Shown here in pieces: positions 9,901-16,212 of a stretch of 64,000 bases of DNA. Each line of letters begins with the position of its first letter. Positions within the stretch are counted from its first letter, which is position 1. The stretch spans positions 124,001 through 188,000 of the forward strand of contig NZ_JAFEUP010000004.1 of assembly GCF_016901015.1 (NCBI RefSeq). Direction: 5' to 3'. The notes under the pieces are model-generated. The model ran no database searches, was not told the DNA's origin, and saw only the letters and a list, made by a program, of their open reading frames with translations. The DNA is from Zestomonas insulae. GTDB taxonomy: Bacteria > Pseudomonadota > Gammaproteobacteria > Pseudomonadales > Pseudomonadaceae. Made by a program: the position numbers and the translations under genes.

Positions 9901-12573
9901 GTGAACGGAAGCGTGGGCAGCGGCTTCGTCGGCACCTACGGCACCCTGACCCTGGGTGCCGACGGCGCCTACACCTATGTCGTCGACAACAACAACCCGC
10001 TGGTGAACGCCCTGCGCATCGCCGGGCAAACCCTGAGCGAAACCTTCACCTACACCATCCGCGACCTGGCCGGCGCCACGAGTAGCGCCACTCTGACCGT
10101 GACCATCCAGGGGCAAAACGACAACCCGCGCGCTATCCGGGTCGACGTTGTGGCCGTCGAAGCCGGTGGCACCAATAACGGCACCCTCGGGATCAATCCC
10201 AGCGACAATGTGCTGGACAATGACCAGGACGTGGATGCTGGCGACACCAAGACCCTGGTCGGCATCCGCCTCGGCGATGAGTTGGGCGGCGGAGATTTCA
10301 CTACAGTCACTGCCAGCCAGGGTATCGCTGGCCTCTACGGTACGCTGACCGTCGCCCCCAATGGTCAATCGCAGTACGTGCTGAACAACGACCTGGCGGC
10401 GGTGCAGGCGCTCAAGCCCGGTGACACGCTCGAGGAAGTTTTCTCCTACCGCATGCGCGACACGCTCGGCGCGCTGAGCATCGCGCGCATCCACATCACC
10501 ATCCAGGGCGCCTGGGATGCGCCGGTGGCCACCAACAACGTTGGCATCGCCGTCGCCGACAATGGCGACGGCCGAGTGATAAACCCCAGCGGCAACGTGC
10601 TGCCCAACGACACCGACGTCGACCAGGGCGACCGCCTTTCCGTCACCGCGATCCGCACCGGCCAGGAAGCTGGCACTGGCACTGCTGGCACTGTCGGCAC
10701 CGTGCTGGTCGGCCAGTACGGCACCCTGGTGCTCAACACCGACGGCAGTTACCAGTACACCCTGGACATCTCCAACCCGGACGTCCTCGCCCTGGACTTC
10801 CTGCAGACCCTGGTGGATCGCTTCACCTACCAGGCGACCGACCTCGGCGGGCTCACTGACCTGGCGCAGCTGGACATCATCGTCATCGGCCGCAACGACG
10901 CACCGGATGGTTTCGACGACGAGGCGCAGGCCATCGAAGCCGGCGGCTTGAACAATGGCACGCTCGGTCTTGACCCGAGCGGCAATGTGCTCGACAACGA
11001 CACCGACCTCGAAGGCGGCCCGCTCGCGGTCACGGCCATTCGCGTCGGCCCGGAAACCGGCAGCGGTGCCAGCGGCACCTTGGGCACGGCCCTGCGCGGC
11101 CTGTACGGCGACCTGACGATCAACGCCGACGGCAGCTGGACCTATGTGGTCGACAACAGCCTGGCGGCGGTACAGGCGCTGCGCGTCAGCGGCCAGACCC
11201 TGCTTGAAACCTTCACTTACACCGTGGCTGACCCCAACCAGGCGGACGACACCGCCGAGCTGCGCATCACCATCGATGGGCGCAACGACACGCCGATTGC
11301 CGTCGATGACGATGGTGTCGCCGTCGAGGCCGGTGGCGTGGGCAATGCCACGCCGGGTACCGATCCCATCGGCAACGTGCTGGGCAACGACACTGACGTC
11401 GATGCCGTCGCCCTCGGCGAGACCCGCCAGGTAGTCGGCTTCGCCAGTGAGTTGGGCGCCACGGCGCTGGCCGGGCAGACGCTGCAGGGCCGCTACGGCA
11501 GCCTGACGCTGAATGCCGACGGCAGTTACAGCTATGTGGTGGACAACGCCAACCCGACCGTTCAGGCGCTGCGCACCGCCGGGGAAACCCTGCGCGAGGC
11601 GTTCACCTATCGGATGCGCGACACCGAAGGCGCGGAATCCACCGCACGCCTGAACCTGCTGATCCAGGGCGCCAACGACGCACCGGTGGCGGTCAACGAC
11701 AGCGCGGTGGCCAGCGACCAGGTCGTGGCTCCGCACACCAGCGGCAATGTGCTGCCCAACGATGGCGACGTGGACAACGCCGACCAGCTGCAGGTGGTCG
11801 GCATCCGCACCGGCGCCGAAGCCGGCAGCGGTACCGCCGGCACGGTCGGCCAGCCGCTGGTCGGTCGCTACGGCACGCTGACCCTCAACGCCGATGGCAG
11901 CTACACCTACACCATCGACTTGACCAACCCCGAAGTGCTGGCCGCAGCCGGCCTCGGCCAGGTCCTGCAGGACGTGTTCACCTACACCATCAACGACCTC
12001 GCCGGCGCCAGTGACCTGGCCGAACTGGTGATCAACCTGGACATTTCCGCGCCGTTCATCCCGCCGAGCAGCGATCCAATCATCAACCCCGGCCGTGACA
12101 ACGGCAGCGAAGGTCTCGCCCTGAATGACGTGCAGCCAGCCATTTTCATTGCCCCGGTGGTCGAGCGCGTAGCACGGGTGCTGGAGCTGTCGAGCTGGGG
12201 CGCCGGCGGCAGCCTGATCGACCTGAGCAATTTTGATGAGTTGCGTGCCGAATCGCTGGGCGCCGGGCTGGGCCTGGTCCCCGGCCAGTACGTCGGCCGC
12301 GCGGTGGACCGTAGCCGCATCGAGAGCGATCTCGATCTCGCCTGGCTGCTCGGCCGCCACGGGCGCACCAGCCTCAGCGCTGACGGCCTATTGAGTGATC
12401 CGTCGATCTTCGCCACCAGCGCCGAAGACATGATCAAAGGCCAGGCGCAACAGGCACCACGCGAGCAGCCCGCCAACGCGCAGACCGCCCGTGGTTTCGG
12501 CGCGCAGTTGCAGGCTGCCGCTCAGCGGCTATACCCGTTTGGAACACCTTCGCGCACGAATACGCCCGAATAG
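946..12573 (+). CDS. Giant LEPR/DUF4347/VCBS-repeat surface adhesin
   Basis: This predicted secreted adhesin has about 3,875 residues. I chose the ATG at 946 because GGGAG at 934-938 lies 7 nt upstream; the frame also has ATG at 940 and GTG at 919. Residues 22-31 read LEPRILFDGA, the N-terminal LEPR motif of giant exported proteins, instead of a Sec signal. Residues about 72-230 are a DUF4347 domain (ILSHGEAG, LYGCDVG). Residues about 240-1880 are many DUF11-like beta-sandwich repeats. A SdrD/carboxypeptidase-regulatory-like module follows at about 1880-1985, then a cadherin-like module, then about 11 VCBS-type repeats of roughly 125-165 residues to about 3700. The last 175 residues contain no RTX GGxGxDxxx repeats and end in a Pro/Thr-rich tail. 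The TolC/HlyD/protease genes directly downstream are the likely exporter. Ligand and role (biofilm or attachment) are inferred. Confidence 0.9.
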   Translation: MQNKLRSPVPNRFRPQSQAIALEPRILFDGAAAAAVDQQHSDPAQPSDNPTEHATPTEAHDTPAPAPNAARHLLVLDSRVENREQLVAQLPSDVTALVVNSSEDGLAAISAALAELGQVDSIQILSHGEAGQFTLGNRTVSADNIGQLGQTLQQWRDHLSADADIQLYGCDVGAGSAGQTLVNELARWTGTDVAASDDDTGGQAAGGDWDLEVRNGTIDKPIALSAEALAGYVQLLAAGPNTDLSGGADVLLGGTFTFTVNFSNISADAGYAPFIDLFLPTTGRDGAGAEIDDGISFVSASYLGQTLVSHVLTFDANGQASHPLAVGTDGLPLIINAADFGMRAGDQMVVLELPFSSVSLGQPPIVIQVTASLSDLADTDFSFSGATPDLTIRARSGFQYGNDSLNNPSTDPSILEPAANADSYVVHPTVISFTETVTTPEGETATGPNYGRELNLTVTPANSQPFTNVVITQPVPDNVIVTAITPGAGGVITSITLYDGRTTTDPTIIQAALALNNDADLSNDLYIREFTVLYANLSGPTTTNVQFFVPDDDADGVPVLNPITGDDVTITFGAPTATGLWRPLDPRDEPTPGGSIIFSGTGNDTSFIAKSITLLKQVTVQTDVGATGLSPGDVLSYQLNIAISDYFAFGKNFFGTGSLIIRDSLSDGQTLVAGSGTLTITVDGTTQSIALVTTVVTNADGTTSLALDIGQSLIDAFAFRGWLNGDLSFDDVLQGATSAVISYQATVGQSYARPIGTPHLEINEGDSLGNNATVTGTILEDPLNPTGGDESDGSTTTSTVPVSHVDIELADLNGGGAPAPGTELRPGDVVTFRLSYDLITGDYENFTLTAYLPLPLFDLSGLDLSTIWSLGLNDTNGELPTSVTLGAGNSLVFTFADKVNPGIDGARVEIDFTLTVSDQPFADQRAFNVLGESRQTTTLDKSDILSSDDITLIASVAEPVLNISHGVVSTSHGTVTGTIGSWNAPGSGGVPFTGSVTDTTAVDGSVTGIDGGDTLRLATAIENSGGGGAFDVSTRITLPGGLAFVGGNLGSANLLVYRGDGTLLTAGTHYTVDNATNTITFIDGPGTGGLLAGRPGTAADLSGANLVVITYDVLVSATIDASATLQSNAELLSYASVEGGQNFLSTPLSDLGDQQVAAPEITKVFAGGSLDASDSSAAHTLGADLVVGESMLYDIVVTLPEGTTQLLRIDDLIPAGLRLDTTFNGTGYQLITTAGGALGANFAGTITVASLTAPSGTLGGDDVDARFTFSVSSAAADNNTGNNSFVIRVRLVASNVPSNQAGAVRQNDARLSYSDSDGDTPNGATPVNRDVNMTGAKPAITIQEPTLQLTQQLLTDPGLGFDEGDPVAFSITIGNGNAGSDFDAFDIAFSGVLPTELDQLTLVSVIYTVGGVSTDISTSFSLDPTGRTLVNTGNVDIAKGGSIVITVNGVVNASGASVPLFDNLAEVRWTSLNGTASGVADPAGERTGEDGLLNQGSLNDYRRDSTLIIPVAQGIKISRVGGLPDTAAPNPTNALNENVSIGEVIRYRAAVLVPEGNNPNYELRITLDNGLTLDDLSTMRIAFISDGGLVTDLNDLITGGTLFIIGNETSPEAQFITPDLSGAAPTGVLNPIYVDLTGVDGNGNQVVTITLGNIVNGAFGGGDDGNDDDLEGIVIEFNARVANSVGNQAGDILGVRVQDVVNGTLRATSATLFENVVEPGFTGLNKQVTDFIPNPAGTIGTATVTVSFTSNGGLAAYDTRLVDSFATGSNYNLLSVTIGGTTFGPGNLPAGVSFSTTGGLTVDFTRVEVDTQISVVYTVDVPNGATIANSDAVLTWSSLPETFTSWGGTPVGVDGTASGERTGADGVGPDASTLNNYMLREGAGLGIITGTLWNDTATAAAAPNDAIPDADPVPGDPYDLAISNQAISLIWAGVDGVFGNGDDRTFGTTTDANGRFIFGVLPSGLYRIDAPTSVNSIAQFGELRMRIDTDGSTLGQINVTLGEGVSQQANSGYVELNDAPVNSLPGEQQALEDVPRLISTNGSGITVSDIDVDRDPDPANRQIQITLSVLHGILSFAGDTSGVDITIGTTPNTPGALPGSTLVLVGTIADLNDALASLTYTGNLNFNGLDFLNVQTNDLGNYGDFDGNGIPGQLTDARTDEDFLVIRVNPVNDPPTAVNDAADAVEAGGTFNSLPGIDPRGNLLDNDTDVDIDTNGDRLDVISVTSPTGDVVAVPTIGPVVVQGQYGALVIQADGAYQYIVDNTNAAVQALRLNTDVLSESFGYTISDLGIGGAALQSSAILTVTIHGANDTPVANGDEGVAIEKGGVGNTDTGKPNDTPPQGFPVAGADASGNVLDNDNDVDGGEVPPNPNLDPDPDAIDYGESKSVTGLRATPLLSPEPLTPLIAGTAIATGTYGTLTIFADGRYSYVIDDTNTDVQRLGPNDSLVDVFSYQVSDELGLNDLAELRITIVGNYDNPVASDDQASAQAAQDNTLPESNPTGNVILFPSRPGGINDPGGNGIDLDVDAADRPSTLLQVNGIRSGREAAGGIEPDASGLTSVTTGPVTIFATYAETGDGTNTQVGSIEDFGTLTINPDGSYSFDVNSDNDAIIALAEGVSINVIFTYQIVDSVGLTDTAQLVIVVTGANNPPSAQAEFALATEAGGIGNGTPGVDPGVPPAPAESVSFTDPDGDPVSVTAVSHTNPDDGTVTVGTVGQPLVGQYGSLTLNSDGSYSYVVDNSLTAVQALRLASDLLVERFTYRVTDNRGEFDEAQIVVVIRGQNDNPDAVDDSATAVEAGGVNNGTPGLDPTGNVLNNDNDVDGGEVPPNPNLDPDPDAIDYGETKAVDSVRTGAVEGSGTAGTLGSELRGTYGWLTLNADGSYSYRLDNAMAEVQALRAGNTLVDSFNYTVIDTARTTDIAVLNVTIQGANDNPVAANDNAVAVEAGGVNNNLAGIDPSGNVLLNDSDVDQFGEALSVIGVRQGAVNGSVGSGFVGTYGTLTLGADGAYTYVVDNNNPLVNALRIAGQTLSETFTYTIRDLAGATSSATLTVTIQGQNDNPRAIRVDVVAVEAGGTNNGTLGINPSDNVLDNDQDVDAGDTKTLVGIRLGDELGGGDFTTVTASQGIAGLYGTLTVAPNGQSQYVLNNDLAAVQALKPGDTLEEVFSYRMRDTLGALSIARIHITIQGAWDAPVATNNVGIAVADNGDGRVINPSGNVLPNDTDVDQGDRLSVTAIRTGQEAGTGTAGTVGTVLVGQYGTLVLNTDGSYQYTLDISNPDVLALDFLQTLVDRFTYQATDLGGLTDLAQLDIIVIGRNDAPDGFDDEAQAIEAGGLNNGTLGLDPSGNVLDNDTDLEGGPLAVTAIRVGPETGSGASGTLGTALRGLYGDLTINADGSWTYVVDNSLAAVQALRVSGQTLLETFTYTVADPNQADDTAELRITIDGRNDTPIAVDDDGVAVEAGGVGNATPGTDPIGNVLGNDTDVDAVALGETRQVVGFASELGATALAGQTLQGRYGSLTLNADGSYSYVVDNANPTVQALRTAGETLREAFTYRMRDTEGAESTARLNLLIQGANDAPVAVNDSAVASDQVVAPHTSGNVLPNDGDVDNADQLQVVGIRTGAEAGSGTAGTVGQPLVGRYGTLTLNADGSYTYTIDLTNPEVLAAAGLGQVLQDVFTYTINDLAGASDLAELVINLDISAPFIPPSSDPIINPGRDNGSEGLALNDVQPAIFIAPVVERVARVLELSSWGAGGSLIDLSNFDELRAESLGAGLGLVPGQYVGRAVDRSRIESDLDLAWLLGRHGRTSLSADGLLSDPSIFATSAEDMIKGQAQQAPREQPANAQTARGFGAQLQAAAQRLYPFGTPSRTNTPE
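7452..12045 (+). repeat. Array of about 11 VCBS-type repeats inside the adhesin
   Basis: Repeat units start near 7452, 7868, 8363, 8881, 9288, 9733, 10111, 10510, 10891, 11281 and 11671. Most open with a variant of NDxPxAxxDxAxAxEAGG, continue with NVLxNDxDVD, and later contain YGxLTLNADGSYxYxxDN and ETFTY. The unit length is about 375-515 nt. The units differ at many codons, so they are not recent DNA duplications. VCBS domains are common stalk modules of bacterial adhesins. Confidence 0.85.
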
Positions 12574-12586
12574 GACAGGAATGCCT

Positions 12587-14125
12587 ATGCACCGATACGC
12601 CATGAAGCACCTCAACGTAGCCATCGCCGCCTCCGTGCTGCTGGTTGGCTGCTCCTCGCTCGAGCCGCAGCCGTACAGCGAACAGGAGAACCGCCAGCGC
12701 ATCGTCGACGACCAGGCGCGCATGTACGCCGACCAGGAACCGGTGACCGCACCGATCACCTTCTACGAGGCGGCCGCGCGGGCGCTGAAGTACAACCTCG
12801 ATTACCGCCTCAAGCTGATGGAAAGCGCGCTGGCGTCCGATCTGCGTGATGTGTCCAGCCATGAAATGCTGCCGCGCGTGGTCGCCTCGGCCGGTTACGC
12901 CGGGCGCAACAACGACTCCGGCGGCACCTCGATCGGCATCGAGGACCGCGAAGAAAGCCTGCGTGCATCCACCTCCGAAGAACGCTATCGCGACCTCGCC
13001 GGTCTCGGCCTGAGCTGGAGCCTGCTCGACTTCGGCGTGGCCTACTACCGCACCCAGCAGAAGGCCGATCAGATGCTGATGGCCGACGAGCGCCGCCGTC
13101 GCGTCGCGCAGAACGTCATGCAGGACGTGCGCAACGCCTATTGGCGCGCGTTGGGCGCGCAACGCCTGATGCCGGAGGTCGATCGCCTGCTCGAGCGCAC
13201 CAATCGTGCGCTCGGCTCGGCACGCGAGGCGGAACAGAAAGGCCTGCTGCCGCGCCAGGAAATCCTTGCCTACCAACGCGCCCTGCTCGACTCCATCTAC
13301 CTGCTCACCGTGCGCCGTCAGGACCTGGAGTTCGCCCAGGCCGAGCTGTCGGCGCTGATGTCGCTGCCAGCCGGTTCGCGCATGCGCCTCGCCGATCAGG
13401 CCGAACCGGCGCTGCCGGTGCTCAAGGACGACATCACCGCGCTCGAACAGCTGTCGATGGAGAACCGCCCGGAGATCATGGAAGAGTGGTACCGCAAGCG
13501 GGTCAACGCGAACGACCTGAAGATCGCCAAGGCGCAGCTGTGGCCCAACGTCGCGGTTGATTTCGGCTACCGCTACGACTCCAACAAGCTGCTCTACAAC
13601 AGCCACTGGACGGAAACCGGCGTGCAGGTGTCGCTCAACCTGCTCAAGCTGCTGCAACTGCCGTCCCTCAACGCCGCCGAAGAATCGCAAAGCGCCACCG
13701 ACGACACCCGGCGCATCGCCCTGTCGATGGCGATCCTCACCCAGGTGCGGGTCGGCAGCCTGCGCTACCAGCTGGCGCGCCAGGAGGTCGAGTTCACCGA
13801 CGAAAGCCTGCGCGTCGACCGCAGCCTGCTCGATTACGCGAACGCGGCGAAGACCACCTCGTTCGGTTCGGAACTGGAAGTGATCCGTGCCGAAGGCCGC
13901 TACCTGCTGTCGCGCTACCAGCGCGAAGCGGCGTATTCCAGCGCCCAGGCTGCCTGGGGCCGGCTGTACAACTCGGTGGGCCTCGACATCCTGCCAGAGT
14001 CAATTGAGAAACAGGACGTGAAGACCCTGGCCCGCGAGATTGAACGCACCACGGTCGCCCGAGAGCGCAACGGCCTGCTCGCGGCCTCCACACAGGGGGG
14101 CGGCAATGCGTCCATTCCGCAGTAA
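12587..14125 (+). CDS. TolC-like outer-membrane efflux lipoprotein
   Basis: This is a 512-residue outer-membrane factor of the TolC/OprM family, the exit channel of tripartite exporters. The ATG at 12587 is chosen because AGGA (12577-12580) lies 6 nt upstream; ATG codons at 12581 and 12602 are alternatives. The N-terminus is a lipoprotein signal with lipobox LVGC (residues 19-22), so the mature protein would be acylated, as in OprM-type channels. The remainder is the long helical repeat typical of the family, with two related halves (ARALKYNLDYRLK; NRPEIMEEWYRKRVNANDLKIAKA). It starts 13 bp after the adhesin and overlaps the next gene by 20 bp, so it belongs to the same transcription unit and is the predicted outer-membrane channel for the adhesin. 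A role in small-molecule efflux is less likely in this context. Confidence 0.88.
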   Translation: MHRYAMKHLNVAIAASVLLVGCSSLEPQPYSEQENRQRIVDDQARMYADQEPVTAPITFYEAAARALKYNLDYRLKLMESALASDLRDVSSHEMLPRVVASAGYAGRNNDSGGTSIGIEDREESLRASTSEERYRDLAGLGLSWSLLDFGVAYYRTQQKADQMLMADERRRRVAQNVMQDVRNAYWRALGAQRLMPEVDRLLERTNRALGSAREAEQKGLLPRQEILAYQRALLDSIYLLTVRRQDLEFAQAELSALMSLPAGSRMRLADQAEPALPVLKDDITALEQLSMENRPEIMEEWYRKRVNANDLKIAKAQLWPNVAVDFGYRYDSNKLLYNSHWTETGVQVSLNLLKLLQLPSLNAAEESQSATDDTRRIALSMAILTQVRVGSLRYQLARQEVEFTDESLRVDRSLLDYANAAKTTSFGSELEVIRAEGRYLLSRYQREAAYSSAQAAWGRLYNSVGLDILPESIEKQDVKTLAREIERTTVARERNGLLAASTQGGGNASIPQ

Positions 14126-14879
14126 GCACGCGTTCCCCACCCTGTTGCTCGCCGCTGTTCTCACGCCATCCCTGGCCGCCGAATCACCCTCCACCCCCGA
14201 TGCGCTCGATGACCCGAGCGCAATTCGGGTGCTGCTGACCGCCGACGTGGAGACCACGTTGTCCAGCCAGATGGGCGGCACGCTCGGCGAACTGCGCGCG
14301 GCGCTCGGCCAGAAAGTCGCCAAGGATGCCCTGCTCGCCCAATTCAACTGCAGCGAGGCCGACGCGCGCAGCAAGGTGGCCGCCGCCGAGCTGACCATGG
14401 CGCGGCAGAACCTCGAGGCCAAACGCAACCTGCGCAAACTCGACGCGGTCGGCGACCTGGAAGTGGCGATGGCCTCGACCGAGGTGCAGAAGGCCGAAGG
14501 CGCACGTTCGCTGGCCCAGGCACAGAGCGGCTACTGCAAGGTGCTCGCACCGTTCAACGGGCGGGTCGCCAAGGTGCACGCCAAGCCCTACCAGACGGTC
14601 AGTGCCGGTACGCCGCTGTTCGATCTGGTCAGCGACGGCCCGCTCAAGGTGCGTCTCAACGTGCCGTCCAACCTGCTGCAGGGGCTGACCACCGGCAAGG
14701 CGCTGCAGATCAGCATCCACGAAACCGGCAAGAGCTACCCGGCGCACATCAGCGCGGTCAACTCGCGGGTCGATGCGGTGGCGCAGACTGTCGAGCTGGA
14801 GGCGCGCCTCGACGCCGAATACCCGGAACTGATCGCCGGCATGAGCGGCACCGCGCGGTTCGCCGATGACCATGAATGA
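14106..14879 (+). CDS. Periplasmic HlyD/MFP-type adaptor protein
   Basis: This 257-residue membrane-fusion-type protein has a cleavable Sec signal (MRPFRSKH, a hydrophobic core, then a likely cut after SLAA). The ATG at 14106 is preceded by a G-rich ribosome site and overlaps the end of the TolC gene by 20 bp. The mature part has the first half of a biotinyl-lipoyl domain (SSQMGGTLGELRAALGQKV), a short helical hairpin (AAAELTMARQNLEAKRNLRK), the second lipoyl half (VLAPFNGRVAKVHAKPYQTV) and a beta-barrel. That is the adaptor architecture joining an inner-membrane unit to TolC. It lacks a transmembrane anchor, unlike the next two gene products, so it may act as a soluble link between them. Substrate assignment to the adhesin rests on gene order. 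Confidence 0.85.
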   Translation: MRPFRSKHAFPTLLLAAVLTPSLAAESPSTPDALDDPSAIRVLLTADVETTLSSQMGGTLGELRAALGQKVAKDALLAQFNCSEADARSKVAAAELTMARQNLEAKRNLRKLDAVGDLEVAMASTEVQKAEGARSLAQAQSGYCKVLAPFNGRVAKVHAKPYQTVSAGTPLFDLVSDGPLKVRLNVPSNLLQGLTTGKALQISIHETGKSYPAHISAVNSRVDAVAQTVELEARLDAEYPELIAGMSGTARFADDHE

Positions 14880-16212
14880 ACGGATCGTCCAGCCGCAGGC
14901 GTTGCTGAGCCTTATCGCCCTGCGTGACCGCGCGCTGCAGGCCGAGTCGCTGAACGCCCTGGCGTTCAGCATGGCCAACGACCTCTACCCGGTGCTGCAT
15001 TTCCACCAGGCGCTGGTGTTCGCCCAGCGTGGCGAGGCGTTGGAACTGCTCTGCGTGTCCGGCTTGTCCAAGCCCAGCGAGGACTCGCCGTATCTGGTCT
15101 GGCTGCGCCGCGCCAGTCGCTGGGTGGCCAGCCAACTGCCGGACCAGCAGCCGCACTGGCTGGCACGTGACGCGGTAGAGCCACCCGCCGAAATCGCCGA
15201 AGGCTGGGCCGAATGGTGGCCAGCTGGACTCTGGTGCGTCCCCCTGCAGCGCCACGACGGGCAGCGCCTGGGCCTGCTGCTGTTCCTCCTCGAACAACCG
15301 CCGGCCGAAGGGCTGCAACAGGCATTGAGCGGGCTCTGGCAGACCTGGGCCTATTGCTGGGCCGCGCTGACCCGCCAGCGCCGTTTGCGCCGCTGGTGGC
15401 CGAGCAGACGCCAGGCACTGCTGGCCCTGGCAGTCGCCGGTGCCTTGCTGCTGATTCCGGTGCGACAAACCGCCCTGGCCCCGGCGGAGATCGTCTCGCA
15501 CCAGGCGCAGATCATCAGTTCGCCGATCGACGGCGTGGTCGAACGCATGCAGGTGCGCCCCAACCAACCGGTGGAAGCTGGCACGCCGCTGTTCTCGCTC
15601 AACGAAACCACCCTGCGCAGCCGCGCCGAGGTGCTGAGCAAGGAAGTCGCGGTGGCCGACGCCGAGCTGATGGCCGCCAGCCAGCGTGCCTTCGACAACC
15701 CGCAGAGCAAGGGCGAACTGACCCTGCTCAATGGCCGCGCCCTGCAACGCCGCGCCGAGCTGGCGGCGGTCGAGGCGCAGCTGAAACGCACCCAGGTGCT
15801 CTCGCCGCGCGCCGGCGTGGCGGTGTTCAGCGACCCCAACGACTGGCTGGGCAAGCCGGTGGTCACCGGTGAGCGCATCCTGCTGGTCGCCGACCCGGCG
15901 CAGCCGGTGATGCTCATCCAGCTGCCGGTGGCCGATGCCATCGCCCTGGAGCCCGGAGCGGCAGTCACCCTGTTCCTCACCGCCTACCCACTGCAGCCGC
16001 TCAAGGGCGAGATTCTCGAAACCAGCTACCAGGCCAAGGCCAGCGACGACGGAGTGGTCGCCTACCGCCTGCTGGCGAGCGTCGAGGGCAAGCCGGAGCA
16101 CGCGCGCCTCGGCCTGCACGGCACGGCCAAGTTGTACGGCGAACGCGTGCTGCTCGGTTACTACCTGCTGCGCCGGCCGCTGGCCGCGCTGCGTGCCTGG
16201 ACGGGCTGGTGA
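14866..16212 (+). CDS. HlyD-type membrane adaptor with N-terminal GAF-like domain
   Basis: The protein has 448 residues in two parts. Residues 1-175 are a cytosolic alpha/beta region resembling a GAF-type sensor domain (ALVFAQRGEALELLCVSGL; LWCVPLQRHDGQRLGLLLFLL). A single membrane segment follows at about 183-199 (LLALAVAGALLLIPV). The periplasmic part begins with a lipoyl half (SSPIDGVVERMQVRPNQPV, about 219-237), then a helical hairpin, then the second lipoyl half and the barrel typical of HlyD adaptors. The gene overlaps its upstream neighbour by 14 bp and its stop codon overlaps the next start (TGATG), so translation is coupled. The GAF assignment is by pattern only. A cytosolic sensor on an export adaptor is unusual and could gate secretion, which is inference. 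Confidence 0.8.
   Translation: MTMNERIVQPQALLSLIALRDRALQAESLNALAFSMANDLYPVLHFHQALVFAQRGEALELLCVSGLSKPSEDSPYLVWLRRASRWVASQLPDQQPHWLARDAVEPPAEIAEGWAEWWPAGLWCVPLQRHDGQRLGLLLFLLEQPPAEGLQQALSGLWQTWAYCWAALTRQRRLRRWWPSRRQALLALAVAGALLLIPVRQTALAPAEIVSHQAQIISSPIDGVVERMQVRPNQPVEAGTPLFSLNETTLRSRAEVLSKEVAVADAELMAASQRAFDNPQSKGELTLLNGRALQRRAELAAVEAQLKRTQVLSPRAGVAVFSDPNDWLGKPVVTGERILLVADPAQPVMLIQLPVADAIALEPGAAVTLFLTAYPLQPLKGEILETSYQAKASDDGVVAYRLLASVEGKPEHARLGLHGTAKLYGERVLLGYYLLRRPLAALRAWTGW

Noticed and set aside
7452..12045. Regularly spaced repeats that might suggest a CRISPR array
   Set aside because: The units are 375-515 bp, in frame, and encode VCBS domains. There are no short identical repeats with unique spacers.
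7234..12360. Minus-strand open frame of 1,708 codons opposite the adhesin repeats
   Set aside because: It mirrors the VCBS repeats codon for codon, has no ribosome site or family resemblance, and long antisense frames are expected opposite GC-rich repetitive genes.
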